NCBI GenBank assembly: GCA_903878085.1
Contig: CAIRGJ010000013.1
Location: 81,456-145,455 of the forward strand
Origin: an uncultured Hyphomicrobiales bacterium
GTDB taxonomy: Bacteria; Pseudomonadota; Alphaproteobacteria; Rhizobiales; Xanthobacteraceae
Direction: 5' to 3'
Length of the DNA: 64,000 bases
Every line of letters begins with the position of its first letter. Position 1 is the stretch's first letter. A model generated the notes under the pieces. It was not told the origin of the DNA, made no database searches, and saw only the letters and a list, made by a program, of their open reading frames with translations. A program made the translations under genes and the position numbers. Below are positions 12,975 through 21,499 of this stretch, piece after piece.

Positions 12975-13259
12975 CTAGAGGTTCGATGAGATCGTCAGAT
13001 CGAAGTTGACGACATCGCCCGCGTTGAACGAAAGCGTGGTTGCCCGGTCAGATGCAAATGCGGTCGTGTTGATGGACTCAACAGTCCCCGTGTCTGTCGG
13101 GTTACCGGTGCCGGCGAACGTCGCGGTGCCATTCAGAACGCCGGAATTGACGGCATCGCAGCCGGGGGAAGCCAAAGCGCCGGTCGATGAAAATAATCCC
13201 AGCACCAAAAGCAGTGCGGAGGCAGAAACCCATCGACGCAACATCGCTTGCAAACCCAC
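12975..13259 (-). CDS. N-terminal fragment of the TIG-repeat autotransporter (signal peptide part)
   Basis: A 94-residue reading frame (GTG at 13259, or ATG at 13244) begins with a classic signal peptide (MLRRWVSASALLLVLGLFSS, cut after ALA). It continues as a passenger start (GDVVNFDLTISSNL) and hits TAG at 12975-12977. The downstream fragment continues in another frame as GYLRYNHPGISYNP. Gaining one base, or losing two, near AACCTCTAG would join them into one protein of about 1200 residues. This is therefore probably the 5' part of a disrupted gene, or a sequencing error, rather than a separate small protein. Confidence 0.7.
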   Translation of the reverse strand: MGLQAMLRRWVSASALLLVLGLFSSTGALASPGCDAVNSGVLNGTATFAGTGNPTDTGTVESINTTAFASDRATTLSFNAGDVVNFDLTISSNL

Positions 13260-13471
13260 CCAAGCGGAACGGTCGCCACCGACCGCTTATCCCCAGATGA
13301 GGCATACCACGCCGCCTTGCGTAGTTGCGGGTTCACACACGTAATATTTGTGCGGTTAAATATGCCAATTTTCTTTGACTGGGTTTTCGCGGTATTGCAG
13401 CGCACCGCGACCGGCCCAAGAACATTGTTTGGATGACGAGTACGTCAGCATGGGTGCAATCTGCGTGCGTC

Positions 13472-14251
13472 CTACCCGCTCAACATCTCCAGCGCTGCCT
13501 GATGCACGCGCTTGTCGCCGGCGGCGACGATGCGGCCGCCGTTCTGCGCCGGGCCGTCCTCCCAGGTGGTGACGATGCCGCCGGCGCCGACAATGATCGG
13601 GATCAGCGGCACGATGTCGTGCGGCTTGATCTCGGTCTCGATCACCAGATCGATGTGGCCCGCCGCCAGCATGGCGTAGGCGTAACAGTCGCCGCCGTAG
13701 CGCGAGAGTTTGGCGACTTTTTCCACCTTGCCGAATTGCGCGCGGTCGGCTTCGTTCATCAGCAGCGGGCTGGTGGTGAATAGCACGGCGTCGTTGAGCG
13801 CCGCACAGGCGCGCACGTGCAAGTCGCGATCGCCGCCCGGTCCCTGGTAACGCGCCGCGCCGCCGTCGCCGGTAAAGCGCTCGCGCGTGAACGGCTGATG
13901 CATCATGCCGAACACCGGCTCGCCGAAACGCATCAGGCCGATCAGCGTGCCCCAGGCCACCATGCCCGAGATGAAGGACTTGGTGCCGTCGATCGGGTCG
14001 AGCACCCAGACATATTCGGCATCGGTGCGTTCGGCGCCGCGTTCCTCGCCCAGGATGCCGTGCGCCGGGAAGTTCTTGCGGATCAGCGCGCGCATGGCGT
14101 CTTCGGCGGCGCGGTCGGCCACGGTAACCGGGTCGAAGCCGCGGGACAGCTTGTTCTCGATCGCCAGCGTGGTCCGGAAGAACGGCAGGATGGTCTCGCC
14201 CGAGACGCTGGCGAGTTGATCGACAAAGCTGGAAAAATCGATGGCCGTCAT
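13472..14251 (-). CDS. hisN: Inositol-monophosphatase-like histidinol-phosphatase
   Basis: A 259-residue member of the inositol monophosphatase superfamily, of the HisN type that dephosphorylates histidinol phosphate in histidine synthesis; a SuhB-like role is the alternative. Metal-binding motifs are intact: GEERG (Glu 69-70), the signature WVLDPIDGTKSF (Asp 85 and 88) and GGDCYAY near the C-terminus. The ATG at 14251 (MTAIDFSSFV) gives the usual family length; a longer frame to 14302 has nothing to support it. Next to it, divergently, lies the MmgR-like sRNA, a family once named after a suhB neighbour. Confidence 0.85.
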   Translation of the reverse strand: MTAIDFSSFVDQLASVSGETILPFFRTTLAIENKLSRGFDPVTVADRAAEDAMRALIRKNFPAHGILGEERGAERTDAEYVWVLDPIDGTKSFISGMVAWGTLIGLMRFGEPVFGMMHQPFTRERFTGDGGAARYQGPGGDRDLHVRACAALNDAVLFTTSPLLMNEADRAQFGKVEKVAKLSRYGGDCYAYAMLAAGHIDLVIETEIKPHDIVPLIPIIVGAGGIVTTWEDGPAQNGGRIVAAGDKRVHQAALEMLSG

Positions 14252-14502
14252 GGCGTTTGCCTGCCCCGGCACCGGCCTATCGGAGAGTGGCGGCGTCGGC
14301 AACTGCCGCGATTCGGAGCGGCGTTATGCCATTTAACTGCTGTAGAATAGACGTTTTTGTACTGGTATGCGAGCTTATTGCTCATATTGTTTCGCATAGC
14401 CCAACAGAAAACCTCGATTCCAGGATTTAGCTATGCAAAAAAATGGGTCGAAAAGGGCCCGGGAACCTTGATTTTTGTGCAGCGCGGTGTAGGTTATTGC
14501 AA

Positions 14503-14582
14503 TGCGGTAGCGATACCGTTGCCCTCCTTGGGCGTTTCCTCCCTAGACTTGGGCCGCTCTTCAATGAGCGGCCCTTTTTTTT
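14503..14582 (+). ncRNA. mmgR: MmgR-like (suhB / alpha-r8 family) small regulatory RNA
   Basis: An RNA of about 80 nt is predicted from three features in the right order. A short hairpin GCCC-TCCTT-GGGC (14521-14533) is followed by the decamer TTTCCTCCCT (14535-14544) in a single-stranded stretch, then a strong terminator (14551-14582). That decamer is the ultraconserved CU-rich motif of the rhizobial MmgR sRNA, which controls polyhydroxybutyrate accumulation in Sinorhizobium. The 5' end is estimated from a weak promoter (TTGATT at 14468-14473 and a -10 near 14490). No open reading frame explains the sequence. Confidence 0.8.
14551..14582 (+). terminator. Rho-independent terminator of the MmgR-like sRNA
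   Basis: A 9-bp perfect stem GGGCCGCTC / GAGCGGCCC with the loop TTCAAT is followed by eight T residues. It is one of the clearest terminators in the window and reads on the plus strand. Confidence 0.92.
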
Positions 14583-14607
14583 GGTCGGGTGGCGACCGCA
14601 GTCCAGG

Positions 14608-15495
14608 TTATTCGGCCGCGGCGCGATAGGGACGCAGCTCTTCCAGTGGAATCTCGCCGAGCCGCCGCGCCAGCGTCTCCAGATCGGCCGCCAGCCGATC
14701 GAAATGCCCGGTCCGCTCGTAGCGGCGCTCGTCCATGTAGAGCGCGCGGTTGATCTCGAGCTGGATGGCGTGCAGGCCCGCGGAGGGGTTGCCGTAGTGC
14801 TCGGTGATAAAGCCGCCGGCATAGGGCTTATTGCGGCTGACGGTGTAGCCCAGGGTCCGTAGCGTCGATTCCACGGTCTCCGCCACCACGCCGACACAAC
14901 TGGTGCCGTAGCGGTCGCCGAGCACGAATTCGGGACGTGGTCGTTCGTCCTTTTGCCCCGTGCTTGACGGCATCGAGTGACAGTCGACGAGCATTGCGGC
15001 GCCAAAATCACGGTGCATTTTGCCGAAAAGCCGCCGCAGCGCACGGTGGTAGGGCTTGTACAGGGTCTCGATCCGCTGGAGCGCGTCGTCGACCGGAATA
15101 CGCTGATCGTAGATCTCCATGGCGTCGCCCACCACCCGCGCCACGGTTCCCAGACCGCCGGCGACCCGCATCGAACGGGTATTGGCAAACGAGGGCAGGC
15201 GGCCGTCGAACATGCGTGGATCGAGTTCATAGGGTTCGCGGTTGACGTCCACGAAGCAGCGCGGGAAATGCGCCCGCATCAGCGGATAGCCATGCCCGAC
15301 CACGCCGGCGACCAGGGCGTCGACAAAGCTGTCTTCCGAGCGGCGCAGCGTCCCCACATCCAGCCGCGACAGCTCCAGGAAGGTGCGGGGGTAGGTCGAC
15401 CCGCTATGCGGGGAATTGAACAAAACCGGCGCGGCATAGGCCGCCGGCTCGATGATCTCGAAGGCTGGGTCGAGTTCGTGGCTAGCGTCAGTCAT
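14608..15495 (-). CDS. N-formylglutamate amidohydrolase family protein
   Basis: A 295-residue protein of the N-formylglutamate amidohydrolase (FGase / HutG-like) family, zinc-dependent enzymes that release formate from N-formylglutamate. Family hallmarks are seen: NSPHSGSTYP near residue 28, the RSEDSFVDALVAG segment, FVDVNREPYELDPRMFDG near residue 81, and LVDCHSMPS with the metal ligands in the middle. No histidine-use genes are adjacent, so it may serve another N-acyl amino acid. It is divergent from cpdR, an arrangement I believe is common in Rhizobiales. Confidence 0.9.
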   Translation of the reverse strand: MTDASHELDPAFEIIEPAAYAAPVLFNSPHSGSTYPRTFLELSRLDVGTLRRSEDSFVDALVAGVVGHGYPLMRAHFPRCFVDVNREPYELDPRMFDGRLPSFANTRSMRVAGGLGTVARVVGDAMEIYDQRIPVDDALQRIETLYKPYHRALRRLFGKMHRDFGAAMLVDCHSMPSSTGQKDERPRPEFVLGDRYGTSCVGVVAETVESTLRTLGYTVSRNKPYAGGFITEHYGNPSAGLHAIQLEINRALYMDERRYERTGHFDRLAADLETLARRLGEIPLEELRPYRAAAE

Positions 15496-15691
15496 GCGGG
15501 AAACCGGCGATGGGTAGCCATAAAACCATTACGGAAGGCAGTTCTAACAGCCCTTACACTTTCTATTGTCCATGCGCAGGAGGACAATGCCAAGCTTTGC
15601 TTTGGGTTCACGCGTTATTTACCCGGGGTAAGTCTTATGGGGGCTCGTTACCGGGGCCTTTGGGGTCGGTGGTTAAGGGGCGTTAAGGCGT

Positions 15692-16051
15692 ATGTCGAAA
15701 ATCCTGCTGGCTGAAGACGATACCGATATGCGCCGCTTTCTGGTCAAGGCGCTGCAAAACGCTGGATTCGACGTGACCTCCTATGACAACGGTCTGTCTG
15801 CCTATCAGCGCCTGCGCGAGGAGCCGTTCGAGCTTCTGCTCACCGATATCGTGATGCCGGAAATGGACGGGATCGAGCTGGCACGCCGCGCCGCCGAACT
15901 CGACCCCGACATCAAGATCATGTTCATCACCGGCTTTGCCGCGGTCGCGCTCAATGCCGATTCTACCGCGCCCAAACAGGCCAAGGTGCTGTCCAAACCG
16001 ATCCATCTGCGCGATCTGGTCAACGAAGTGCACAAGATGCTCGCGGCCTGA
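15692..16051 (+). CDS. cpdR: Single-domain response regulator CpdR
   Basis: A 119-residue stand-alone receiver domain. In alphaproteobacteria, unphosphorylated CpdR primes ClpXP to degrade cell-cycle regulators, and the CckA-ChpT phosphorelay turns this off. The acidic pair (EDD), the phosphoacceptor Asp about 52 in LLTDIVMPEMDG, the Thr/Ser switch region MFITGFAAVAL and the Lys in LSKPIHLRDLV are all present. ITGFAAVAL and the closing Ala-Ala are typical of CpdR. AAGG just before the ATG supports the start. Two TTAA half-sites with a 6-base gap lie immediately upstream (15673-15686). Confidence 0.9.
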   Translation: MSKILLAEDDTDMRRFLVKALQNAGFDVTSYDNGLSAYQRLREEPFELLLTDIVMPEMDGIELARRAAELDPDIKIMFITGFAAVALNADSTAPKQAKVLSKPIHLRDLVNEVHKMLAA

Positions 16052-16272
16052 CGCGATTGCCGGCGTGCGGGGAGGGGGAGATTTTCCATCCTTCCCTGGT
16101 GGCCGAAGCTGCATCCCTTGCTTCTCTTTGCCGTCGGCGCCGAGCTTCTTGGCGCCGCACCGGCCCGTTTCGGCCCTCCGGCCCCAAATTAAGCGCCGGT
16201 CGGACCGGCCGGGAATTCCCTTCGCGGCGGCCTTGTCACTCCCGTGGGGAGCCGATAAGACCACCCACAATA

Positions 16273-16347
16273 GGGCGCGTAGCTCAGCGGAAGAGCACCT
16301 CCTTGACATGGAGGGGGTCACAGGTTCGATCCCTGTCGCGCCCACCA
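16273..16347 (+). tRNA. tRNA-Val (GAC)
   Basis: A 75-base cloverleaf. The acceptor stem is GGGCGCG / CGCGCCC, and the D arm contains AGCTCAGCGG. The anticodon stem CCTCC / GGAGG encloses the loop TTGACAT with anticodon GAC. The T arm is ACAGG-TTCGATC-CCTGT. Discriminator A and CCA are encoded in the DNA (16344-16347). Confidence 0.97.
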
Positions 16348-16405
16348 TCGCATATGTAATAGTTTCGAAATCAGCCCCCTGAAGTCCTCCATCACAAACC
16401 GGGCA

Positions 16406-17062
16406 ATGGCGCATCCACGACGCTGGTTCCTTGCCCTGATTGTGCTGCTCGTTTTTGCCGGCGCCGCGGCGGCGTTCTGGGCCTTCGACGGCGTCATCAC
16501 CACCGAAGCGCTGGAAGCGCGGATCGCCAGCCTCGGCGTCTGGGCGCCGGTCGGCTTCGTGCTGCTGTACGGAATTGCCACGGTGGCGATGGTCCCCGGC
16601 AGCATCTTCGATTTGATCGGCGGCGCGCTGTTCGGCCCCTATTTCGGCAGCGCGCTCAACCTCGCCGGCGGCAGTCTCGGTGCGGCGCTGGCTTTTTTGG
16701 TGGCGCGCTACATTGCCCGCGACTGGGTCGAAGCCCGCGCCGGGCGCCGGACCAGAGGCGTTGTCAAAAGCGCCGATGCGGATGGCTGGCAGTTCGTCGC
16801 CTTCGTGCGCCTGGTGCCGATCTTTCCCTACAACGTGTTGAACTACCTGTTGGGCTTAACGCACATCCCATTTCCCCACTATCTGCTCGCCACGATCGTG
16901 TTCATGGCGCCATCGACCCTCGTCTACACCTGGATCGGCGTCGCCGGCCGCGAAGCTATTGCCGGCGATGCCAACAATCTGCGCTACGCTTTGCTCGCGC
17001 TCGGCTTGCTGGCGGTAATGCTGATGGTGCCGCGCTTCTACAAGCGCATGCGCAAGCGCTAG
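16406..17062 (+). CDS. TVP38/TMEM64 family membrane protein
   Basis: A 218-residue DedA-superfamily (VTT/SNARE-associated domain) membrane protein. It begins with a transmembrane segment (WFLALIVLLVFAGAAAAFW). The first re-entrant motif GSIFDLIGGALFGPYFG is followed by the second conserved motif FVRLVPIFPYNVLNYLLGL and two further membrane helices, ending in a basic tail. Family members are thought to act in lipid scrambling or envelope homeostasis; the role of this one is not known. It follows tRNA-Val with no terminator between them. Confidence 0.9.
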   Translation: MAHPRRWFLALIVLLVFAGAAAAFWAFDGVITTEALEARIASLGVWAPVGFVLLYGIATVAMVPGSIFDLIGGALFGPYFGSALNLAGGSLGAALAFLVARYIARDWVEARAGRRTRGVVKSADADGWQFVAFVRLVPIFPYNVLNYLLGLTHIPFPHYLLATIVFMAPSTLVYTWIGVAGREAIAGDANNLRYALLALGLLAVMLMVPRFYKRMRKR

Positions 17063-17078
17063 GCGCGAAACAGAATTG

Positions 17079-19829
17079 CTAACTTGCGCGGGCCAGGGCC
17101 GCTGGCGGCGCAGCGGACTTCAGCGCCAGCCGTACCATTCGCGCCAGATCGGATTTCCGATAAGGTTTGGTGAGCAGCAACACGCCCGCGTCAAGCCGGC
17201 CATGGTGGACGATGGCGCTCTCGGTGTAACCGGAAGTGTGCAGGATTTTGATTTCCGGCCGGCGCTTCGCGACCAGTTCTGCAAGCTCGCGGCCGTTCAT
17301 GCCGCCGGGCATGATGACGTCGGTGAACAGCAGATCGAACGGCGCGCCGCTGTCGACATGCGCCAGCGCCGCTTTGGCATTGGCGGCCGTCAAGGTCTTG
17401 TAGCCAAGGCCGTGCAACTGCGCGATCAGGAACTGGCGCACCATATGATCGTCTTCCACTACCAGAATCGTCTCGGTGCCGCCGAGGACCGGCGTTGTTG
17501 CCGAAGGCGCCTCGGCCTGCGCACCACCGCGCGGCAGATACAGCTTGATGGTGGTGCCGTGGCCTTCCTCGCTGTAAATTTTGATGTGCCCGTTCGACTG
17601 CTTGACGAAGCCGTAGACCATGCTCAGCCCGAGGCCGGTTCCCTTGCCGACTTCCTTGGTGGTGAAGAACGGCTCGAACACCTTGTCGCGCAAGGCGGCA
17701 GGAATGCCGGTGCCGGTGTCGCTGACGGCGATCATGACATAAGCGCCTGGGCGAACGTCCGCGTTCATTTGCAAGTAGGATTCATCGAGCACGACGTTGG
17801 CGGTCTCAAGCGTCAGTTTGCCGCCGTTCGGCATGGCGTCGCGGGCATTGACCGCGAGGTTGAGCAACGCCGTCGAGAGTTGAGAAGGATCGATGAGCGC
17901 CGAATCGATGCCCTCCTGCAGAGTTGACTCGATCTCGATATGCTCGCCGAGCGTCGGGCGCAGCAGCATTGCCGTCTCAATCACCATGGTGTTGATGTCG
18001 ATATTTTGCGGCTGCAGCGGCTGCTTACGCGCAAAGGCGAGCAGATGCTTGGTCAGCTCCGCGCCCCGGTCCGCCGCTTGATCGATCAGTTTGGCGATGG
18101 CGTGAAGATCCGGACGGTCGGCAACGCCATCGGCCAGAATCTCGATGGTGCCGGTAATGACGGTGAGCATATTGTTGAAGTCATGAGCGATGCCGCCGGT
18201 CAGTTGGCCGATGGCGTCGAGCTTTTGCGACTGACGCAGCTGGTGCTGCATTTCCTTGGCTTCGGTAACGTCGCGGAACACGACCACGGCGCCGGTTTGC
18301 TTACCTACTGCGTCGCGGATCGGCCGGGCGCTGCCAATCACGTGCCGGAGCTTTTGCGAACCGAGCGCGCGAAACATCAACTCGTATTCTTCGACGATCT
18401 CGCCGCGCAGGCTGCGGCGGCTCGGCCAGCCCTCGGCAGGAATCGGGGTGATACCGTCGGTCAGAAAGGCCTCTAGACTTTGCGCCCATGCCGGCGCCTC
18501 GACGCCGTCCGGAGTGCCCAACATCGCCTTGGCGGTGTCGTTCTTATAAATCACCTCGCCCTGCATATTCAGCAGCAACACGGCTTCGCCCATCGAGGCC
18601 ATGATGGTCTTGAAAATCTCGGTGTCGCGACCGATCGCTGCGTTCTTCTCGCGCACCTCGCGCGCGGTATCTGCAAAGGCCCGCGCCAGGATTCCGATCT
18701 CGCCGCCGGCGGCTTGCGGCATCGCGAACGGGGCGCCCTGGGCGAATCCGGAGACGGCCTTGGTCATCTGGGTCAAGGGCCGGGTCAAGGTTCTAGCGAG
18801 CAGGATCGCAAGCAGCGTGGCGCAAAGCACCGCAATGCCGCCGCCGATAAGGCTTGAATTGTGCACCGCTTCCATGGCGGCGGCGCCGATCTTCGCCTCG
18901 GGTGTCACCTCGACCACCGAAATGCGCGGGCCGCCACCCAGACGCACCGAGGCAATTGCGACGCCGAAGCTGTTGCCGCTACGATCCTTAAGCAGTTCGG
19001 GAAGCCGCTCCCCTGACGCAACGGCGTCTTCCAAACCGGGGAAGTCGTCCTGGATTCGAAATCGTTTGCCGAAGTCGAAGCCGAATTCCCGGCTGTCGTC
19101 GGGATGCGCGAGGAAATCCCCCTGTTCGTTCACGACATAAACCGTGGTGTCCGGCTCGGTCGCCTTATCGATAAGCTGAAACGCCGAACGAAGGTCGACG
19201 TCGATGACGACAATGCCAAACGGCGCGCCGTCGGGCGCGAATAACGGTGATGAAATCCGCATCGACGGCACGTGTGGCGTTTCGATCTCGCCGCTTTGCC
19301 GGTTAAGATCGATCGGCGAAATGGTGAAAGTGCCTGCGGGTCGGTTGATGGTCTGCTGGAAAAATTCGCGGTCGGCTCTCGGCAGCAGTTCGGCGTCCGG
19401 GGTGACGCGAACTTCGCCGCTTGGCAGGCGCTCGGCGCGGATCAATTCGCGCCCGGAATTGGCAAGGCCGATGATGCGGAATTTCAGATAGTGCGGCTTG
19501 GCCCGCAGTTCGCCTGCAAAGCGCTGGCCGATCCGCGTCCGCCATTCAACCAGCGTTCGGCCATTGGCACGCTCAAGCGACGGGTTGCGGCTCAGTTCGA
19601 TGACCTCATCCAGCGAGGTGCCCCGGCGAAATCCGTCAACATCGGCGCGCGCATTTACCACGATACGCTCAAGATCGCTGGCCAGCGCACGGGCATGAGC
19701 GTCGGCGCGTGCCAGCGTGCGCGGCACGGCAACGGCCGAGATGTTGCGATAAGTGAGAAGGCCGACTGTCCCGGCGGTCACCACAACGAGGGTCACGATC
19801 GCAATGGTGAGTCGCGTCGAAAGATTCAT
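17079..19829 (-). CDS. Hybrid sensor histidine kinase with Cache, HAMP, PAS and receiver domains
   Basis: A 916-residue membrane sensor. A first transmembrane helix (residues 5-25) is followed by a periplasmic dCache-like domain to about residue 325, a second helix (LIGGGIAVLCATLLAILLA), HAMP and PAS. The HisKA domain holds the phosphorylated His in GGIAHDFNNML, and the HATPase has DTGTGIP and GKGTGLGLSMV. A C-terminal receiver follows (VEDDHMV, phosphoacceptor in LLFTDVIMPGG, Lys in LLTKPYRK). The GGIAHDFNNML type is that of soluble-ligand hybrid kinases. ATG 19829 is preferred over the TTG at 19850. No partner regulator is adjacent. Confidence 0.9.
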   Translation of the reverse strand: MNLSTRLTIAIVTLVVVTAGTVGLLTYRNISAVAVPRTLARADAHARALASDLERIVVNARADVDGFRRGTSLDEVIELSRNPSLERANGRTLVEWRTRIGQRFAGELRAKPHYLKFRIIGLANSGRELIRAERLPSGEVRVTPDAELLPRADREFFQQTINRPAGTFTISPIDLNRQSGEIETPHVPSMRISSPLFAPDGAPFGIVVIDVDLRSAFQLIDKATEPDTTVYVVNEQGDFLAHPDDSREFGFDFGKRFRIQDDFPGLEDAVASGERLPELLKDRSGNSFGVAIASVRLGGGPRISVVEVTPEAKIGAAAMEAVHNSSLIGGGIAVLCATLLAILLARTLTRPLTQMTKAVSGFAQGAPFAMPQAAGGEIGILARAFADTAREVREKNAAIGRDTEIFKTIMASMGEAVLLLNMQGEVIYKNDTAKAMLGTPDGVEAPAWAQSLEAFLTDGITPIPAEGWPSRRSLRGEIVEEYELMFRALGSQKLRHVIGSARPIRDAVGKQTGAVVVFRDVTEAKEMQHQLRQSQKLDAIGQLTGGIAHDFNNMLTVITGTIEILADGVADRPDLHAIAKLIDQAADRGAELTKHLLAFARKQPLQPQNIDINTMVIETAMLLRPTLGEHIEIESTLQEGIDSALIDPSQLSTALLNLAVNARDAMPNGGKLTLETANVVLDESYLQMNADVRPGAYVMIAVSDTGTGIPAALRDKVFEPFFTTKEVGKGTGLGLSMVYGFVKQSNGHIKIYSEEGHGTTIKLYLPRGGAQAEAPSATTPVLGGTETILVVEDDHMVRQFLIAQLHGLGYKTLTAANAKAALAHVDSGAPFDLLFTDVIMPGGMNGRELAELVAKRRPEIKILHTSGYTESAIVHHGRLDAGVLLLTKPYRKSDLARMVRLALKSAAPPAALARAS

Positions 19830-20016
19830 TCGCTCAGCAATCGAATCCAAAGGGGCCGAATCGGACCGAAGATTCTACATAAGCCGCGGCCGTCGCTGCT
19901 CGCAACACTTTAAGATCATCCCGATTCGATTATGACGCGAATGACCGGCATGCGGTACGTGACTACCGACGTGGCTTGCTGACATGCGATCAATCAAAAA
20001 AACTTCAACGCAGAGT

Positions 20017-21162
20017 TTAGTGCCAGAATTCGCGCGACGCGATCCGTGCGCCTTCCGCCATCGCGGCGAACTTCGCGAACACGACGTCGGGATCGACCGC
20101 GGCCTGTCCGACCCAGGTTCCATAGCCGCAATCCGAGCCGGCGATGACGTTCTCGCGCCCGACCAATTTGGCGTAGCGCCCGATGCGTTGCGCGATCAAT
20201 TCGGGATGCTCGATGAAGTTCGATTTCGATTCCAGTACGCCGGGGATCAGAACCTTGCCGTCGGGCAGCTTCACGGTTTCGAACAGCTTCCACTCGTGGG
20301 CGTGGCGCGGATTGGCGGCTTCGAATGAGATTGCGTTCGGCCGCGCGCCGAACACGATGTCGACGATGTCGGCGAGCGGCACGTCGCGGTGATGCGGGCC
20401 CTCGTAGTTGCCCCAGCACACATGCATGCGAAGCTGCTCGGGTGGAATGCCGGCGAGCGCGTGATTGAGCGCCTCGACATGCAACTGCGCGCGCTTGCGG
20501 AATTCCGGCACGGTGAGATCGGCATATTGAATATGGCGGCCCATGGCGAGGTCGGGACAGTCGATTTGCAACACGAAGCCGGCGTTCGCCACCGTCTGGT
20601 ATTCATGCTTCATCGCATCGGCGATGGCGTAAATGTAGCTCTCGAAGTCTTTGTAATAATCATTGCGGAAAAACAGCGACACCACACCGGGCGATGCCGC
20701 GCTCATGAAGCCGCCGGCGGCCTTTACACCGCTGAGCGCCGCTTTGAGGTTGTCGGCGTCGACAACCGGCGCCTCGCGGTCGTGCACGCTGATCGGCGCG
20801 TTGCAGGCCGGCGTCTTGCGGCGCGAGCGGCCGGGATCGCCAAACACCCGTCTTTCCAGCATCGGAAATTCGTGGACGTCCTGATAGACGAAAGTGTTGC
20901 CAGTGCCGCCGAAACCGTCGAGCCGGTCCTTAATGTAGGTGGCGTAGCTCGGCTTTGACATTTCCCCGTCATTGATCAGGTCGATGCCGGCGTCGGCCTG
21001 CTTCTTGACCAGTTCGGCTACCGCCGTCTTGACCCGCGCCGCCAGGGCCTCGGCATCCACGGGGACGCCTTCCTCCTTGGCGTACATGGTCTTAATCAGG
21101 TCGTCCGGGCGGGGCAGGCTGCCGGTATGCGTGGTGAGAAAGCGGTCGGTGCTGCGTTGCAT
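20017..21162 (-). CDS. Cobalamin-independent methionine synthase (MetE C-terminal) family protein
   Basis: A 381-residue zinc-dependent methyltransferase resembling only the C-terminal half of MetE; it also resembles epoxyalkane:coenzyme M transferases. Zinc ligands appear as His and Cys in RMHVCWGNYEG and the Cys in IAGSDCGYGT. The N-terminus TTHTGSLPRPDDL is typical of this stand-alone subgroup. The substrate is not known; because the folate-binding N-terminal half of MetE is missing, the methyl donor may not be methyltetrahydrofolate. GGAG eight bases before 21162 sets the start; an ATG at 21186 lacks such a site. Confidence 0.85.
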   Translation of the reverse strand: MQRSTDRFLTTHTGSLPRPDDLIKTMYAKEEGVPVDAEALAARVKTAVAELVKKQADAGIDLINDGEMSKPSYATYIKDRLDGFGGTGNTFVYQDVHEFPMLERRVFGDPGRSRRKTPACNAPISVHDREAPVVDADNLKAALSGVKAAGGFMSAASPGVVSLFFRNDYYKDFESYIYAIADAMKHEYQTVANAGFVLQIDCPDLAMGRHIQYADLTVPEFRKRAQLHVEALNHALAGIPPEQLRMHVCWGNYEGPHHRDVPLADIVDIVFGARPNAISFEAANPRHAHEWKLFETVKLPDGKVLIPGVLESKSNFIEHPELIAQRIGRYAKLVGRENVIAGSDCGYGTWVGQAAVDPDVVFAKFAAMAEGARIASREFWH

Positions 21163-21289
21163 GGCGGGAACTCCGGGGAAGGGCACTGTAGAGCAGGGGA
21201 AATGCGGTAACCACGGGTGGGCAGCTTGCGTTGACAGGGGCCGGTAGCCCCCCTATTAACCCGGCTAACAGAGAACCCAGAGCTGATCC

Positions 21290-21415
21290 ATGAAAGTTCG
21301 TAACTCGTTGAAATCGTTGCGCACCCGCCACCGTGACAACAAAATTGTCCGGCGCAAGGGCCGCGTCTACATCATCAACAAGACCAATAGCCGCTATAAA
21401 GCGCGCCAGGGCTAA
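21290..21415 (+). CDS. rpmJ: 50S ribosomal protein L36 (41-residue, zinc-free form)
   Basis: A 41-residue basic protein ([14 protein letters not shown]..., ending [12 protein letters not shown]) with the L36 fold sequence [20 protein letters not shown]. The four zinc-binding positions of the C+ type are absent, so this is the C- (YkgO-like) form that is the normal L36 in many alphaproteobacteria. It is monocistronic here, 75 bases or so before the TPR gene. Confidence 0.95.
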   Translation: MKVRNSLKSLRTRHRDNKIVRRKGRVYIINKTNSRYKARQG

Positions 21416-21499
21416 GCCCTTTCGCGGTCTTTCGCGCGCGGGAATACCCCTCATTACCCCAAGATTTGCGTTCGCCGGAGGAGGCATTATTCTCCGGTG

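Noticed and set aside
21187-21289. SAM-type riboswitch upstream of the MetE-like gene or rpmJ
   Set aside because: No SAM-II or SAH-like conserved core was found in the short leader.
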